A program made the translations under genes and the position numbers. This document shows positions 24,079 to 32,625 of a stretch of DNA of 64,000 nucleotides, piece after piece. Within the stretch, counting starts at the first letter, position 1. Every line of letters begins with the position of its first letter. The stretch lies in assembly GCA_050301795.1 (NCBI GenBank), contig JBNKZU010000003.1:1-64000 (forward strand), written 5' to 3'. This DNA comes from JBNKZU01 sp050301795. Lineage in GTDB: Bacteria > Pseudomonadota > Gammaproteobacteria > Thiohalomonadales > Thiohalomonadaceae. The notes under the pieces were generated by a model. That model searched no databases. It was not told the origin of the DNA and saw only the letters and a program-made list of their open reading frames with translations.

Positions 24079-27021
24079 TTAATCATTTGTTGGCGGGTGA
24101 GTCTTTTGAAGACGAATGATAAAGGTTGTGCCTGCATCAGGTTCTGATTCAAAGGTAATGGTTCCAGAGTGCTCCTGAATAATGTTATATACCATTGGTA
24201 AGCCAAGACCTGTCCCTTTTCCTGCAACCTTGGTTGTAAAGAAAGGGTCAAAGATACGGCTACGATCATTCCTGTTAATGCCGACACCTTCATCAGAAAC
24301 GGCGATACGAATCATGTTGTCCTCTTCGTAGCTTTCGATAATCACCTCATCGCCAGGGCTGGAGGCATCGCAGGCATTACTGAAAAGATTTACAAAAACC
24401 TGGATCAATCGTTGTTGTTCACCGAGCACAAAGTGCTCATCAAGCGTTCGATTGATAAACTTGATAGCCTTGCCACCACGACTAAGGCTGATTAATCGTT
24501 GCGCCTCTTCAACGATATGGTTTATCGGTAATGATACCGGAGTGCTATCAATGCTATTACCGCTATGGCTAAAGCTAACCAGTGACGAGACAATGTTAGT
24601 GATACGTTCAGTTTGGGTCAGTATTTGCTTAATATTCTCCCGATAAAAATCATCCAAATCATTCTCTTGCAGGATCTCCTGAGCAAGACAGGAGATGCCG
24701 GTTACCGGATTGCCAATCTCATGGGCAACACCTGCGGCCAGGCGGCCGATAGAGGCAAGCCGCTCGCTATGCGCCAGTTCATCTTCAAGCAGGTGTAGCT
24801 CTGTCAGATCCTCCATCAGAACTACGGTTCCGTGATCCTCACCTTCGGTTTTGCTGCCGGGGTCATCAATCGCTGCACGTTGGAGATTAAAGACCCGTTG
24901 CTCACCCTGATGTTTAAGATGGAGTTTTCGAAGTTGGGACTCTTCACTTTTAAGAAAGCCATGTAACAAACCAGACCAAGGCTCTGGTAGTTGTGATATC
25001 TCTTGCCCAACCGCCTGAATCTTGCTCAGAGTGGTCATTTGGGTCATTACACGATTCCAGTTAATTATGGTTCCATCCGGGCCGACGGTACAAACACCCA
25101 TCGGCAGGTCTTCAAGCACCTGACGGTGATAGCGTCGCAGGCGGTCAAGCTCACCAGCAACACCTCGTAGCTGTGTTCGTGATTCGGCTAACTGCTGCTC
25201 TACAAATCGCACAGTATCCGCAATTGCGGTTCGGGCTGAAGAGTCCATTTGCAGTCGCTCTTCAACAATCATTCGTGCCAGCATCGGACCGACAAGACCA
25301 GAGAGGTTTCGGCTTATTCGGGTTCTGACTCTTGTAAGGTCGGCGGGTTTTAGTTGAGTATGCGTCAGACCGAGATCAGCCAAGGCTCGGTTAACCTCAT
25401 GGTTCGCCATCTCCACGCCGGTGATCTTTGCTAACTGCTCTTCAAACTGCTGGATTGATGTTGCATAGGGAATACCCTCAGGTGGTTGAATATTATATCT
25501 GCAGCAAGCCTCGGCGGCTTCATGCTCCTCTTTACTGTGTATGGTTTTTAGTGAGACCAAAACAAACAGTATGCTGTTAATACCAAGAGAGAGCAGGGTG
25601 CTAAATGTTAGAGGGTCAAGTGTTGTTGATGTTAATGATAGCTCACTACTCAAGATGCCAGCATTCTCAAGCAGAGGTAATAGCTGTGTCATTGCCCAGA
25701 TGGTGCCTCCACCTAATAGCCCGGCGATAAATCCACTTCGAGTTGCCCGACGCCAGTAGAGTAGACCGACGATGCCCGGTAAAAACTGAGCGACAGCAAT
25801 AAATGAGATCAGACCAATCTGAACCAGACTTTGGTTTGTCTCCAGCAGTAGGTAAAACGCATATCCTGCCGAGATGATGAAGATGATCAGGATCCGCCGT
25901 CCCCACAATAACCAGCGGTAGATATTGGTTTCGGGTGTTAATGCCGGTGGGAAACTCGCAGGTAATACCAAATGGTTCATACACATTGCAGCGAGTGCGA
26001 GTGTTGTGACGATGATCATTGCACTTGCCGCAGAGATCCCGCCAATGAAGGTGATCATCGGCATTACGGGCGATTCGCCATTGAGCGTAATACCAAGCAC
26101 ATACAGATCGGCAGGCATATTGAGATCCAGAGCCATACCCGCCCATAAAATTGGCGGAATTGCGATATTTAACAGCAGTAGAAAGAGTGGAAAAGCCCAG
26201 CTTGCGAACTTTAATGATTGCTCATTATTATTCTCCACAAAGATCATGTGAAACTGCCGTGGTAATAGAAACGCTGCGGCAAAAGAGAGCAAGAGAAGGG
26301 TTGTCCATGGTCCTTCACGCACCGGTTGCTGTAGTTTATTGAGTGCCTCAGGATTTTCAGCCAGCCATTTAGAGAGGCCATCAAAGCCATCAAAAACGCC
26401 GAAAACAGCAAACAGTCCCACCATGATCAACGCCAGTAGTTTGATTAACGATTCAAATGCAATCGCTGAGACCAGGCCTTCATGCTTCTCGCGTGGCGAG
26501 ATATGGCGTGCACCAAAGAGGATTGCAAATAGCGCTATGGTGACGCAGAAACCAAGGGCGATGGTTCCAGGGGTATTCTCTTGAGACATCGCCGTTAAAG
26601 AACCCGTGACTGCGCGGATTTGAAGCGCAATATAGGGCAGAGAGCCGGTAATCATAAACAGTGTAACCAAGACCCCAGCGAGCTGACTGTGATAGCGAAA
26701 TGCAAAAAGGTCTGCCAAAGATGAGAGTTGATACTCTCGGGTTAATCGCAGGATCGGCTGTAGCAATACGGGTGTAAGCGCAAAGGCAAGAGTGACCCCG
26801 AGATAGATCGTAATAAAGTTGAACCCTTGAGTTTGTGCAAAGCCGACACTGCCATAATAGCTCCATGAGGTCGCATAAACGCCTAGAGACAAGGTATAGG
26901 TGAGTGGGTGACGAACCAGTTTTTCCGGTATCCAGCGTTTTTCAACAGCAAAGGCCACCAGAAAAAGCAGGCCAAGATAGGAAACACCAGCAAGGAAAAG
27001 TTGCCAGATCTCAAAAGTCAT
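24079..27021 (-). CDS. SSS-domain sensor histidine kinase (CbrA/CrbS-like)
   Basis: About 980 residues. The first 520 form a sodium/solute-symporter-like membrane domain of about 13 helices. A linker follows (likely a STAC-type domain, then a PAS segment around LEDLPMGVCTVGPDGTIINW). Next is the phospho-accepting H-box (ASIGRLAAGVAHEIGNP) and the ATPase with N-box LFSNACD, G1 DEGVGI and G2 GKGTGLGLPMV. The start is ATG 27021, overlapping the upstream stop as ATGA. Relatives (CbrA, CrbS) link amino or organic acid uptake to gene control. Next to acs and a symporter, acetate sensing or transport-coupled signalling is the likely role. Confidence 0.92.
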   Translation of the reverse strand: MTFEIWQLFLAGVSYLGLLFLVAFAVEKRWIPEKLVRHPLTYTLSLGVYATSWSYYGSVGFAQTQGFNFITIYLGVTLAFALTPVLLQPILRLTREYQLSSLADLFAFRYHSQLAGVLVTLFMITGSLPYIALQIRAVTGSLTAMSQENTPGTIALGFCVTIALFAILFGARHISPREKHEGLVSAIAFESLIKLLALIMVGLFAVFGVFDGFDGLSKWLAENPEALNKLQQPVREGPWTTLLLLSFAAAFLLPRQFHMIFVENNNEQSLKFASWAFPLFLLLLNIAIPPILWAGMALDLNMPADLYVLGITLNGESPVMPMITFIGGISAASAMIIVTTLALAAMCMNHLVLPASFPPALTPETNIYRWLLWGRRILIIFIISAGYAFYLLLETNQSLVQIGLISFIAVAQFLPGIVGLLYWRRATRSGFIAGLLGGGTIWAMTQLLPLLENAGILSSELSLTSTTLDPLTFSTLLSLGINSILFVLVSLKTIHSKEEHEAAEACCRYNIQPPEGIPYATSIQQFEEQLAKITGVEMANHEVNRALADLGLTHTQLKPADLTRVRTRISRNLSGLVGPMLARMIVEERLQMDSSARTAIADTVRFVEQQLAESRTQLRGVAGELDRLRRYHRQVLEDLPMGVCTVGPDGTIINWNRVMTQMTTLSKIQAVGQEISQLPEPWSGLLHGFLKSEESQLRKLHLKHQGEQRVFNLQRAAIDDPGSKTEGEDHGTVVLMEDLTELHLLEDELAHSERLASIGRLAAGVAHEIGNPVTGISCLAQEILQENDLDDFYRENIKQILTQTERITNIVSSLVSFSHSGNSIDSTPVSLPINHIVEEAQRLISLSRGGKAIKFINRTLDEHFVLGEQQRLIQVFVNLFSNACDASSPGDEVIIESYEEDNMIRIAVSDEGVGINRNDRSRIFDPFFTTKVAGKGTGLGLPMVYNIIQEHSGTITFESEPDAGTTFIIRLQKTHPPTND

Positions 27022-27212
27022 TGTCGTGAATGACTCCGCTGTTGAATAAAGATGAAGAAGATCAAGACAGACCAGATGATATAGAGGGTGTACCATTCGG
27101 CATCATCGGCTACCCACCAGTAGATTAGCGGCGAGATAAATAGTAGTAAGCCGAATAGAAAGAGGATAATGACTCTATCTACCGAGATATCAATGTCATA
27201 TGGCTTGTTCAT
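27018..27212 (-). CDS. small two-helix membrane protein before the kinase gene
   Basis: A 64-residue protein with two predicted helices, about residues 13-31 (VIILFLFGLLLFISPLIYWW) and 40-56. A short charged end carries QQRSHSRQ. Its stop overlaps the kinase start as ATGA, so the two are translated together. Small proteins in this position are commonly seen upstream of SSS-type kinases, and a partner role like that of DUF4212 for the symporter is plausible. No function is established here. Confidence 0.65.
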   Translation of the reverse strand: MNKPYDIDISVDRVIILFLFGLLLFISPLIYWWVADDAEWYTLYIIWSVLIFFIFIQQRSHSRQ

Positions 27213-27233
27213 AGGTGTAGCTTAACCGAAACC

Positions 27234-27248
27234 GTTACGAAATGTAAC
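27234..27248. promoter_or_regulatory. GTTAC-N5-GTAAC operator candidate in the kinase/HIT divergent gap
   Basis: GTTACGAAATGTAAC matches, with one difference, the complement of the right half of the activator site at 22659-22673 (GTTACGAAATGTTAC). It lies 22 bp upstream of the kinase operon start codon, with no sigma-54 motif around it. Binding there by the operon's own regulator would more likely be repressive autoregulation. Confidence 0.6.
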
Positions 27249-27276
27249 AAATTGAAGGGTTTAGGAAAACTGAAAT

Positions 27277-27690
27277 ATGCTCAAACTGGATCAACGTCTG
27301 CAAAATGATACCCACACACTGGGAACGCTTAATACCATGAGGTTGTTACTCCATAAAAACGCCGAGGTGCCTTGGTTTATTCTGGTGCCAGAGACCGATG
27401 CTATCGAGTTATGTGATCTCAGTGTCGAACAACACCAGGCATTAATGACAACCGCGAATTCACTATCACGCTTTATTCGTGAGTATTTTAACTGCGACAA
27501 AATCAATGTTGCTGCTATCGGGAATATTGTCAGTCAACTTCACCTCCATGTGATTGGACGCTATAAGGATGACTATGCCTGGCCAGCAGTAGTGTGGGGT
27601 GTGGATAGCTCAGAGACATACACTGATGATCGCATAAGCCAGATCTCGGCGGCGTTAAAAGCGTTCTTTTTAGATCAACTTCATTCATAA
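27277..27690 (+). CDS. HIT family hydrolase
   Basis: A 137-residue histidine-triad protein. The active-site strand is QLHLHVIGR, in which the first histidine of HxHxHxx is glutamine, as in the Q-type branch. The preceding SQ dipeptide and the LVPETDAIELCDL segment are also family-like. HIT proteins hydrolyse nucleotide-linked phosphoramidates or dinucleotides. It is transcribed divergently from the kinase operon across a 64-bp gap holding the GTTAC operator candidate, so it may share that control. The exact substrate is unknown. Confidence 0.85.
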   Translation: MLKLDQRLQNDTHTLGTLNTMRLLLHKNAEVPWFILVPETDAIELCDLSVEQHQALMTTANSLSRFIREYFNCDKINVAAIGNIVSQLHLHVIGRYKDDYAWPAVVWGVDSSETYTDDRISQISAALKAFFLDQLHS

Positions 27691-27740
27691 AAGGGTGTTT
27701 TTGATGACGAAGCCTGCGATCACTTCTGTACAATAGTCAG

Positions 27741-28052
27741 ATGCTTGAACTATTTCTTCTGATATCCATCGTTGCGATCGCCTATACATGGTACAACGGC
27801 GTCGCGGCTAAAGAGATTGCGACCTTTCACGCGAAGCTATTGTGTGACTCGCGTGGTTTTCTGGTTTTGGATCAGACGGTGGCACTTAAAAGAGTGCGTT
27901 TGAAGCGCGATAGCCGTGGGCATGTACACCTTAAACGTGATTACTCGTTTGAGTATACCGATGATGGTGATAATCGGCTGACTGGTGCCGTCGCGGTGAT
28001 GGCGGGCTATGTCATTGGCTCACGTTTGTCCAAGGAGGAGTTGGTTCACTGA
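27741..28052 (+). CDS. DUF3301 family protein
   Basis: A 103-residue protein with one N-terminal membrane helix (LFLLISIVAIAYTWY). A basic cytoplasmic domain follows, containing LLCDSRGFLVLDQTVALK and RLKRDSRGHVHLKRDYSFEY, the DUF3301 pattern. Function unknown. It comes directly before mutL with a TGATG overlap at 28052, so it is the first gene of the mutL operon here. Confidence 0.8.
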   Translation: MLELFLLISIVAIAYTWYNGVAAKEIATFHAKLLCDSRGFLVLDQTVALKRVRLKRDSRGHVHLKRDYSFEYTDDGDNRLTGAVAVMAGYVIGSRLSKEELVH

Positions 28053-29749
28053 TGTCGAAATCGTTTCATCATTCTTCAGTTGCCTCAAGGATCCTGCAAC
28101 TCCCGGTTCACCTTGCTAATCAGATCGCCGCTGGTGAGGTGATTGAGCGTCCGGCTTCGGTCATTAAAGAGCTTGTTGAGAACAGTATCGATGCGGGTGC
28201 AACTCAGATCGATATCAGTGTTGAGGCGGGTGGAACGCTATTGATTAAGGTGATTGATAACGGGGTTGGTATTCATCGGGATGATCTGCTGATAGCGCTC
28301 TCGCCTCATGCTACCAGCAAGATTCGTCAAACAGAGGATTTAGAGGAGCTATTAACGCTCGGTTTTCGTGGTGAAGCGTTGGCAAGTATTTCATCGGTTG
28401 CGCGGATCAAGTTACAAAGTCGTCAGGCAGATGATCAAAGCGGTTGGTGCGTCGGCACCGGCATTGAGGAGGCGATCCCCACTGCGATTCCGGTTGGAAC
28501 TCATATTGAGGTTCGAGAGCTGTTCTACAACACCCCCGCAAGAAAACGATTCTTACGCACCGAACGCACGGAGTACCTTCAGGTTGAGGAGATTGTACGT
28601 CGTCTCATCCTGAGCCATTTTGAGTGCGGTTTTAGCTTTAACAACAATGGTAAAGCGCTATTCAACCTGCCGATTGCCGATAGTGATGCCAAACGCGAGT
28701 CGCGTGTCCGAAAGCTGTTTGGGAAACGATTTATTGAAAGTAGTCGCACCATCGAATATGAGGTTGATGGTCTGTCTCTGCACGGTTGGATAGGTCAGCC
28801 GGGTTATTCGTTGAGCCAGAGTGACCGTCAGTATGTCTATCTTAATGGCCGCACGGTGAAGGATCGGGTGATCTCACATGCACTGCGTCAAGCCTACAAC
28901 AACTATCTCGATCCCGGTCGCCATCCGAGCTATCTACTCTATTTTCAGATCGATCCGATGATGGTGGATGTGAATGTCCATCCGACAAAACATGAGGTTC
29001 GCTTTCGTGATGCACGACGCATTCACGACTTTCTTGCAGCATCCATGAATGCTGCACTTGCAGACAACTCATTCGAGCCGGAGCAACACAACAAAACAGA
29101 AACGGATACAAACCTGCATCGCTATAATGACCCGGATATGGTGCGTCAAACGCTTCCCCACTATCTTTCAGACGGACGGGGAAGCTATCACCATGAGCGT
29201 ACATCAACACAGGCCTACTCTTCGCAACGCGCAGATCATCAACTTCATCTCATTGATGGACGATTCATGATCGTGAATGAGCCAACCCCATTGATTATCG
29301 ATATGTACACCATGCATCACGATCATTTGGCTCAACGGTTCTCGGCCGCACTCAAGGGTGAACCCCTGGTATCCCAGCCGCTGCTTTTCCCACTCAGCTT
29401 CTCACTAGAGACGAGTGAACAATCGGTGATTGAATCGATACTGCCACAGCTCCTTAAACTTGGGTTTGACCTCTCCATCGAAAAACAGACCATTACGCTT
29501 CGGCAGATGCCTGAACTACTGCGTGGTATTGAGCCACAACAACTGCTGAAACAGCTATCCAACACCCATGGAGATCTCATCGAATCCATAGTGTGTTGTG
29601 CACAAGCGCTGCCCCAACTAAATAACCAGGCTCAGCTATTCAATCTGATCCATCGATATGGTTTTAATAATCTTGAGGCAGTAATCGAAGCAGGTTATGC
29701 CAAGGTGTTGAGCGCCGAAGTGATCCAAAGGCTATTTGAAGATGAGTAG
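28052..29749 (+). CDS. mutL: DNA mismatch repair protein MutL
   Basis: A 565-residue mismatch-repair coordinator that couples MutS recognition to strand excision. The GHKL ATPase motifs are clear: LANQIAAGEVIERPASVIKE, ENSIDAGA, DNGVGI, ATSKI and LGFRGEALASISSV. The C-terminal dimer domain is short. At about residues 413-428 the endonuclease motif DQHAxxERxxxE is replaced by DMYTMHHDHL, so this MutL probably lacks nicking activity and relies on a MutH-type partner. It starts one base into the DUF3301 stop, and its end overlaps miaA by 8 bases. Confidence 0.95.
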   Translation: MSKSFHHSSVASRILQLPVHLANQIAAGEVIERPASVIKELVENSIDAGATQIDISVEAGGTLLIKVIDNGVGIHRDDLLIALSPHATSKIRQTEDLEELLTLGFRGEALASISSVARIKLQSRQADDQSGWCVGTGIEEAIPTAIPVGTHIEVRELFYNTPARKRFLRTERTEYLQVEEIVRRLILSHFECGFSFNNNGKALFNLPIADSDAKRESRVRKLFGKRFIESSRTIEYEVDGLSLHGWIGQPGYSLSQSDRQYVYLNGRTVKDRVISHALRQAYNNYLDPGRHPSYLLYFQIDPMMVDVNVHPTKHEVRFRDARRIHDFLAASMNAALADNSFEPEQHNKTETDTNLHRYNDPDMVRQTLPHYLSDGRGSYHHERTSTQAYSSQRADHQLHLIDGRFMIVNEPTPLIIDMYTMHHDHLAQRFSAALKGEPLVSQPLLFPLSFSLETSEQSVIESILPQLLKLGFDLSIEKQTITLRQMPELLRGIEPQQLLKQLSNTHGDLIESIVCCAQALPQLNNQAQLFNLIHRYGFNNLEAVIEAGYAKVLSAEVIQRLFEDE

Positions 29750-30680
29750 TTCAGAGCAACCGATCATCTTTATGATGGGGCCTACTGCTTCTGGCAAGAC
29801 CGATCTCGCATTTCGATTGGTCGATGAAAAGCAGTGCGAGATTATTAGCGTTGATTCGGCAATGATCTACCGCACTATGGATATCGGTACAGCCAAGCCT
29901 GATGCTGCAACTCTCAAACAGTATCCACATCATCTTGTCGATATTCTCGATCCGGCTGAGAGCTACTCCGCAGCACAGTTTCGGCAGGATGCTTTAACAC
30001 TGATTGAAGCGATCCACGCTCGAGGAAAGGTTCCACTGCTCGTTGGCGGTACCATGCTCTACTATCGGGCATTAGAGTATGGGCTCTCGGAACTACCACC
30101 AGCCGATGAGAAGATAAGGGTCGCCATCGAATCTGAAGCGGCGAACCACGGCTGGGAGTATATCCATCAGCAGTTGCAACAGGTTGATCCCGAGTCAGCA
30201 CAGCGCATACATCCAAATGATCCGCAACGGCTTCAGCGCGCACTTGAGGTCTATAGGCTCACCAATATTCCGATGAGTGAGCATTGGCATCGACAACAGA
30301 GCCAGCAACTAAGATATCCGATCACCAAACTCGCACTTGCTCCTGAGGAGCGCTCCACACTGCATCAGCGAATTGAGCAACGATTTGACTGGATGCTGGA
30401 ACATGGATTTATCGAGGAGGTCGAAGGTCTGCGACAGCGTGGCGATCTCCATTTGGAACTTCCTTCGATCCGTTGTGTCGGATATCGGCAGATTTGGCAG
30501 TACCTTGATGGCGAATTCAGCCTAGAGGAGGCAAGGCTAAAAGCGATTGCCGCGACAAGGCAACTGGCAAAGAGGCAGTTTACATGGCTTCGGGGGGAGA
30601 AAAATTTACGCTGGTTTGACGCATTAGCCGATAATTTAGCTAATATGGTTATTAAAACTTTGGAAAGTCAGGGGTTCTAG
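29742..30680 (+). CDS. miaA: tRNA dimethylallyltransferase
   Basis: Transfers a dimethylallyl group to A37 of tRNAs reading UNN codons. The 312 residues include the P-loop GPTASGKTDL, DSAMIYRTMDIGTAKPD, PLLVGGTMLYYRAL and the late motif IRCVGYRQIWQYL. I prefer ATG 29742, which overlaps the mutL stop; TTG 29736 is an alternative. mutL-miaA-hfq order is the standard gammaproteobacterial arrangement. After its stop come 146 bp rich in T-runs with a short GGCGC/GCGCC hairpin, then hfq. Confidence 0.95.
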   Translation: MSSSEQPIIFMMGPTASGKTDLAFRLVDEKQCEIISVDSAMIYRTMDIGTAKPDAATLKQYPHHLVDILDPAESYSAAQFRQDALTLIEAIHARGKVPLLVGGTMLYYRALEYGLSELPPADEKIRVAIESEAANHGWEYIHQQLQQVDPESAQRIHPNDPQRLQRALEVYRLTNIPMSEHWHRQQSQQLRYPITKLALAPEERSTLHQRIEQRFDWMLEHGFIEEVEGLRQRGDLHLELPSIRCVGYRQIWQYLDGEFSLEEARLKAIAATRQLAKRQFTWLRGEKNLRWFDALADNLANMVIKTLESQGF

Positions 30681-30826
30681 CGCTATCATAGTAACTGTGA
30701 GCTTGTATTCTACGATATCGGACTCACTATAACGATTACTAAATGTTATAAACCATTTTTTTAATTTATTTTTTTATTCTTTTTTACGGCGCCTGTTGCG
30801 CCAATAATAACAAAAGGAGCACTACG

Positions 30827-31087
30827 ATGAGTAAGGGGCAAGCACTTCAGGATCCATTCTTAAATGCCCTTAGAAAGGAGCGGGTACCCGTTTCAATCTA
30901 TTTGGTAAATGGAATTAAACTCCAAGGGCAGGTCGAGTCATTTGATCAATTTGTTGTTCTACTTAAAAACTCGGTTAGTCAGATGGTCTACAAACATGCG
31001 ATTTCGACAATCGTACCTGCTAGAAATGTAAAACTCAGCTTTGCTGATGTGGAGCAAGATGGCGACAATCAGAAGTCGGACTACTAA
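30827..31087 (+). CDS. hfq: RNA chaperone Hfq
   Basis: An 86-residue Sm-like protein forming hexamers that pair small RNAs with mRNAs. Sm1 is seen in VPVSIYLVNGIKLQGQVESF and Sm2 in YKHAISTIVPA. The N-terminal GQALQDPFLNALR is the RNA-contact face in the family. The C-terminal tail is short and acidic. The start follows a strong AAGGAG site. It sits between miaA and hflX as in E. coli, with 146-bp and 125-bp gaps on either side that leave room for its own promoters. Confidence 0.97.
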   Translation: MSKGQALQDPFLNALRKERVPVSIYLVNGIKLQGQVESFDQFVVLLKNSVSQMVYKHAISTIVPARNVKLSFADVEQDGDNQKSDY

Positions 31088-31212
31088 TCAAAAATTATGA
31101 CATTCAGGTAACCTGTCGTAGTGATTTCACTTTTAGCCTCTAATGAGGCCGGCAGGTCATCCCATTCACAACATCTATCCCATAATCTCTTATTTAATAA
31201 GGCTTAAGCATC

Positions 31213-32511
31213 GTGTTTGAACGCCCCCGTTCGGGTGAAATGGCACTTCTGGTTCATCTGAATATTACGTCAGAATCTGAGCGTGAAGATCTCTCGGAGT
31301 TTCGTGATCTGGCAATCTCTGCCGGTGCTGAGGTTGTCGATATTGTGACCGGTGCTCGACACAGCCCGGAGTCAAAATACTTTGTTGGTAGTGGCAAGGC
31401 GGAAGAGATCAGCGAAAAGGTTAAAGCACATGGGGCAGAGGTCGTGTTGGTTAACCATGCACTGACACCATCGCAGGAGCGAAACCTTGAAAAGCTGATT
31501 GAGTGTCGGGTTCTGGATCGAACCGGTTTGATACTCGATATCTTTGCCCAGCGGGCGCGTTCTCATGAAGGTAAGCTCCAGGTGGAGCTGGCGCAGCTAA
31601 AACACCTGATGACCCGATTGGTTCGTGGTTGGACTCATCTTGAACGCCAAAAGGGTGGTATCGGCCTACGAGGACCCGGTGAAACGCAGTTGGAGACTGA
31701 TCGTCGATTAATTGGTGATCGCCTCAAACAGCTTAATCGTCGACTGCAAAAAGTGCAGCAGCAGCGTGAGCAGAGCCGCAAAGGGCGGCGTAAAGCGGAA
31801 GTTCCGACGATTGCGTTTGTGGGTTATACCAATGCTGGCAAGTCGACACTGTTTAATCGCCTGGCGAATGAGCGTGTCTATGCTGCGGATCAACTCTTTG
31901 CAACGCTCGATCCGACACTGCGACGTATTGAATTAACCGATGGCGATCCCATTGTAATAGCCGATACCGTTGGATTTATTCGTCACCTTCCCCATGATCT
32001 TGTTGAGGCCTTTAAATCGACACTGCAAGAGACACGGGATGCTGACCTTCTGGTTCATGTGATTGATGCTGGTGATGAGGAGCGGCGTGCAAAGATTGAG
32101 CAGGTTCATCTGGTGCTTGAAGAGATAGGCGCCAAAGATGTTCCCTATGTTGAGGTCTATAACAAGATAGATCTGATTGAAGGTAGCTCGGCACGATCGA
32201 TTGAGGGTAATGATGAGCAACCTGATCGCATCTATCTTTCGGCAATCAGCGGTGAGGGGATTGATATCTTTACCGAGTGGATGCGGCAATATTTTGGCAG
32301 CGATAAAAAGCGCTTCAAAATGAAACTGCCACCAAAGAGCGCACGTTTACGTGCAAAGCTTTTTGAGTATGGACATGTTATTGAACAGGGTTATGAAGAG
32401 GATGGATACCAACTCATTACCGTTGAAATCAGGTCTCATCAACTGAATCAATTACGCAAGCTGGAAGGGTTTGTTGACGAGTTTATAGTCGAAGAGCAGA
32501 ACCTGAAATAA
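31213..32511 (+). CDS. hflX: ribosome-associated GTPase HflX
   Basis: A 432-residue GTPase that rescues stalled or heat-damaged ribosomes. The N-terminal HflX domain includes YFVGSGKAEEI and VNHALTPSQERNLE. The G domain shows G1 GYTNAGKST, G3 DTVGF and G4 NKID, preceded by GGIGLRGPGETQLETDRR. The start is GTG 31213, with TAAGG upstream. It follows hfq and precedes hflK as in related genomes. Confidence 0.95.
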   Translation: MFERPRSGEMALLVHLNITSESEREDLSEFRDLAISAGAEVVDIVTGARHSPESKYFVGSGKAEEISEKVKAHGAEVVLVNHALTPSQERNLEKLIECRVLDRTGLILDIFAQRARSHEGKLQVELAQLKHLMTRLVRGWTHLERQKGGIGLRGPGETQLETDRRLIGDRLKQLNRRLQKVQQQREQSRKGRRKAEVPTIAFVGYTNAGKSTLFNRLANERVYAADQLFATLDPTLRRIELTDGDPIVIADTVGFIRHLPHDLVEAFKSTLQETRDADLLVHVIDAGDEERRAKIEQVHLVLEEIGAKDVPYVEVYNKIDLIEGSSARSIEGNDEQPDRIYLSAISGEGIDIFTEWMRQYFGSDKKRFKMKLPPKSARLRAKLFEYGHVIEQGYEEDGYQLITVEIRSHQLNQLRKLEGFVDEFIVEEQNLK

Positions 32512-32625
32512 TTCGTGATACAGGGTGCAGAAGACCAACTAGACTGACACGTGTGTTTGTCATCCAGTTGGGCTAGAATTCGCATTCTGAATCAACTTAA
32601 CCATTGATACAATTGGAGAGAAAAT

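Noticed and set aside
25667..26146. 159-codon frame inside the kinase gene on the same strand
   Set aside because: Out-of-frame reading of the symporter-like membrane domain; composition is not protein-like.
30780..30812. Terminator in front of hfq
   Set aside because: GGCGC/GCGCC forms only a 5-bp stem with no T-run on the plus strand; the T-rich stretch lies before it, not after.
32530..32580. Hairpin between hflX and hflK as a terminator
   Set aside because: CCAACT/AGTTGG arms are short, the loop is large and no T-run follows; normal operon read-through is more likely.
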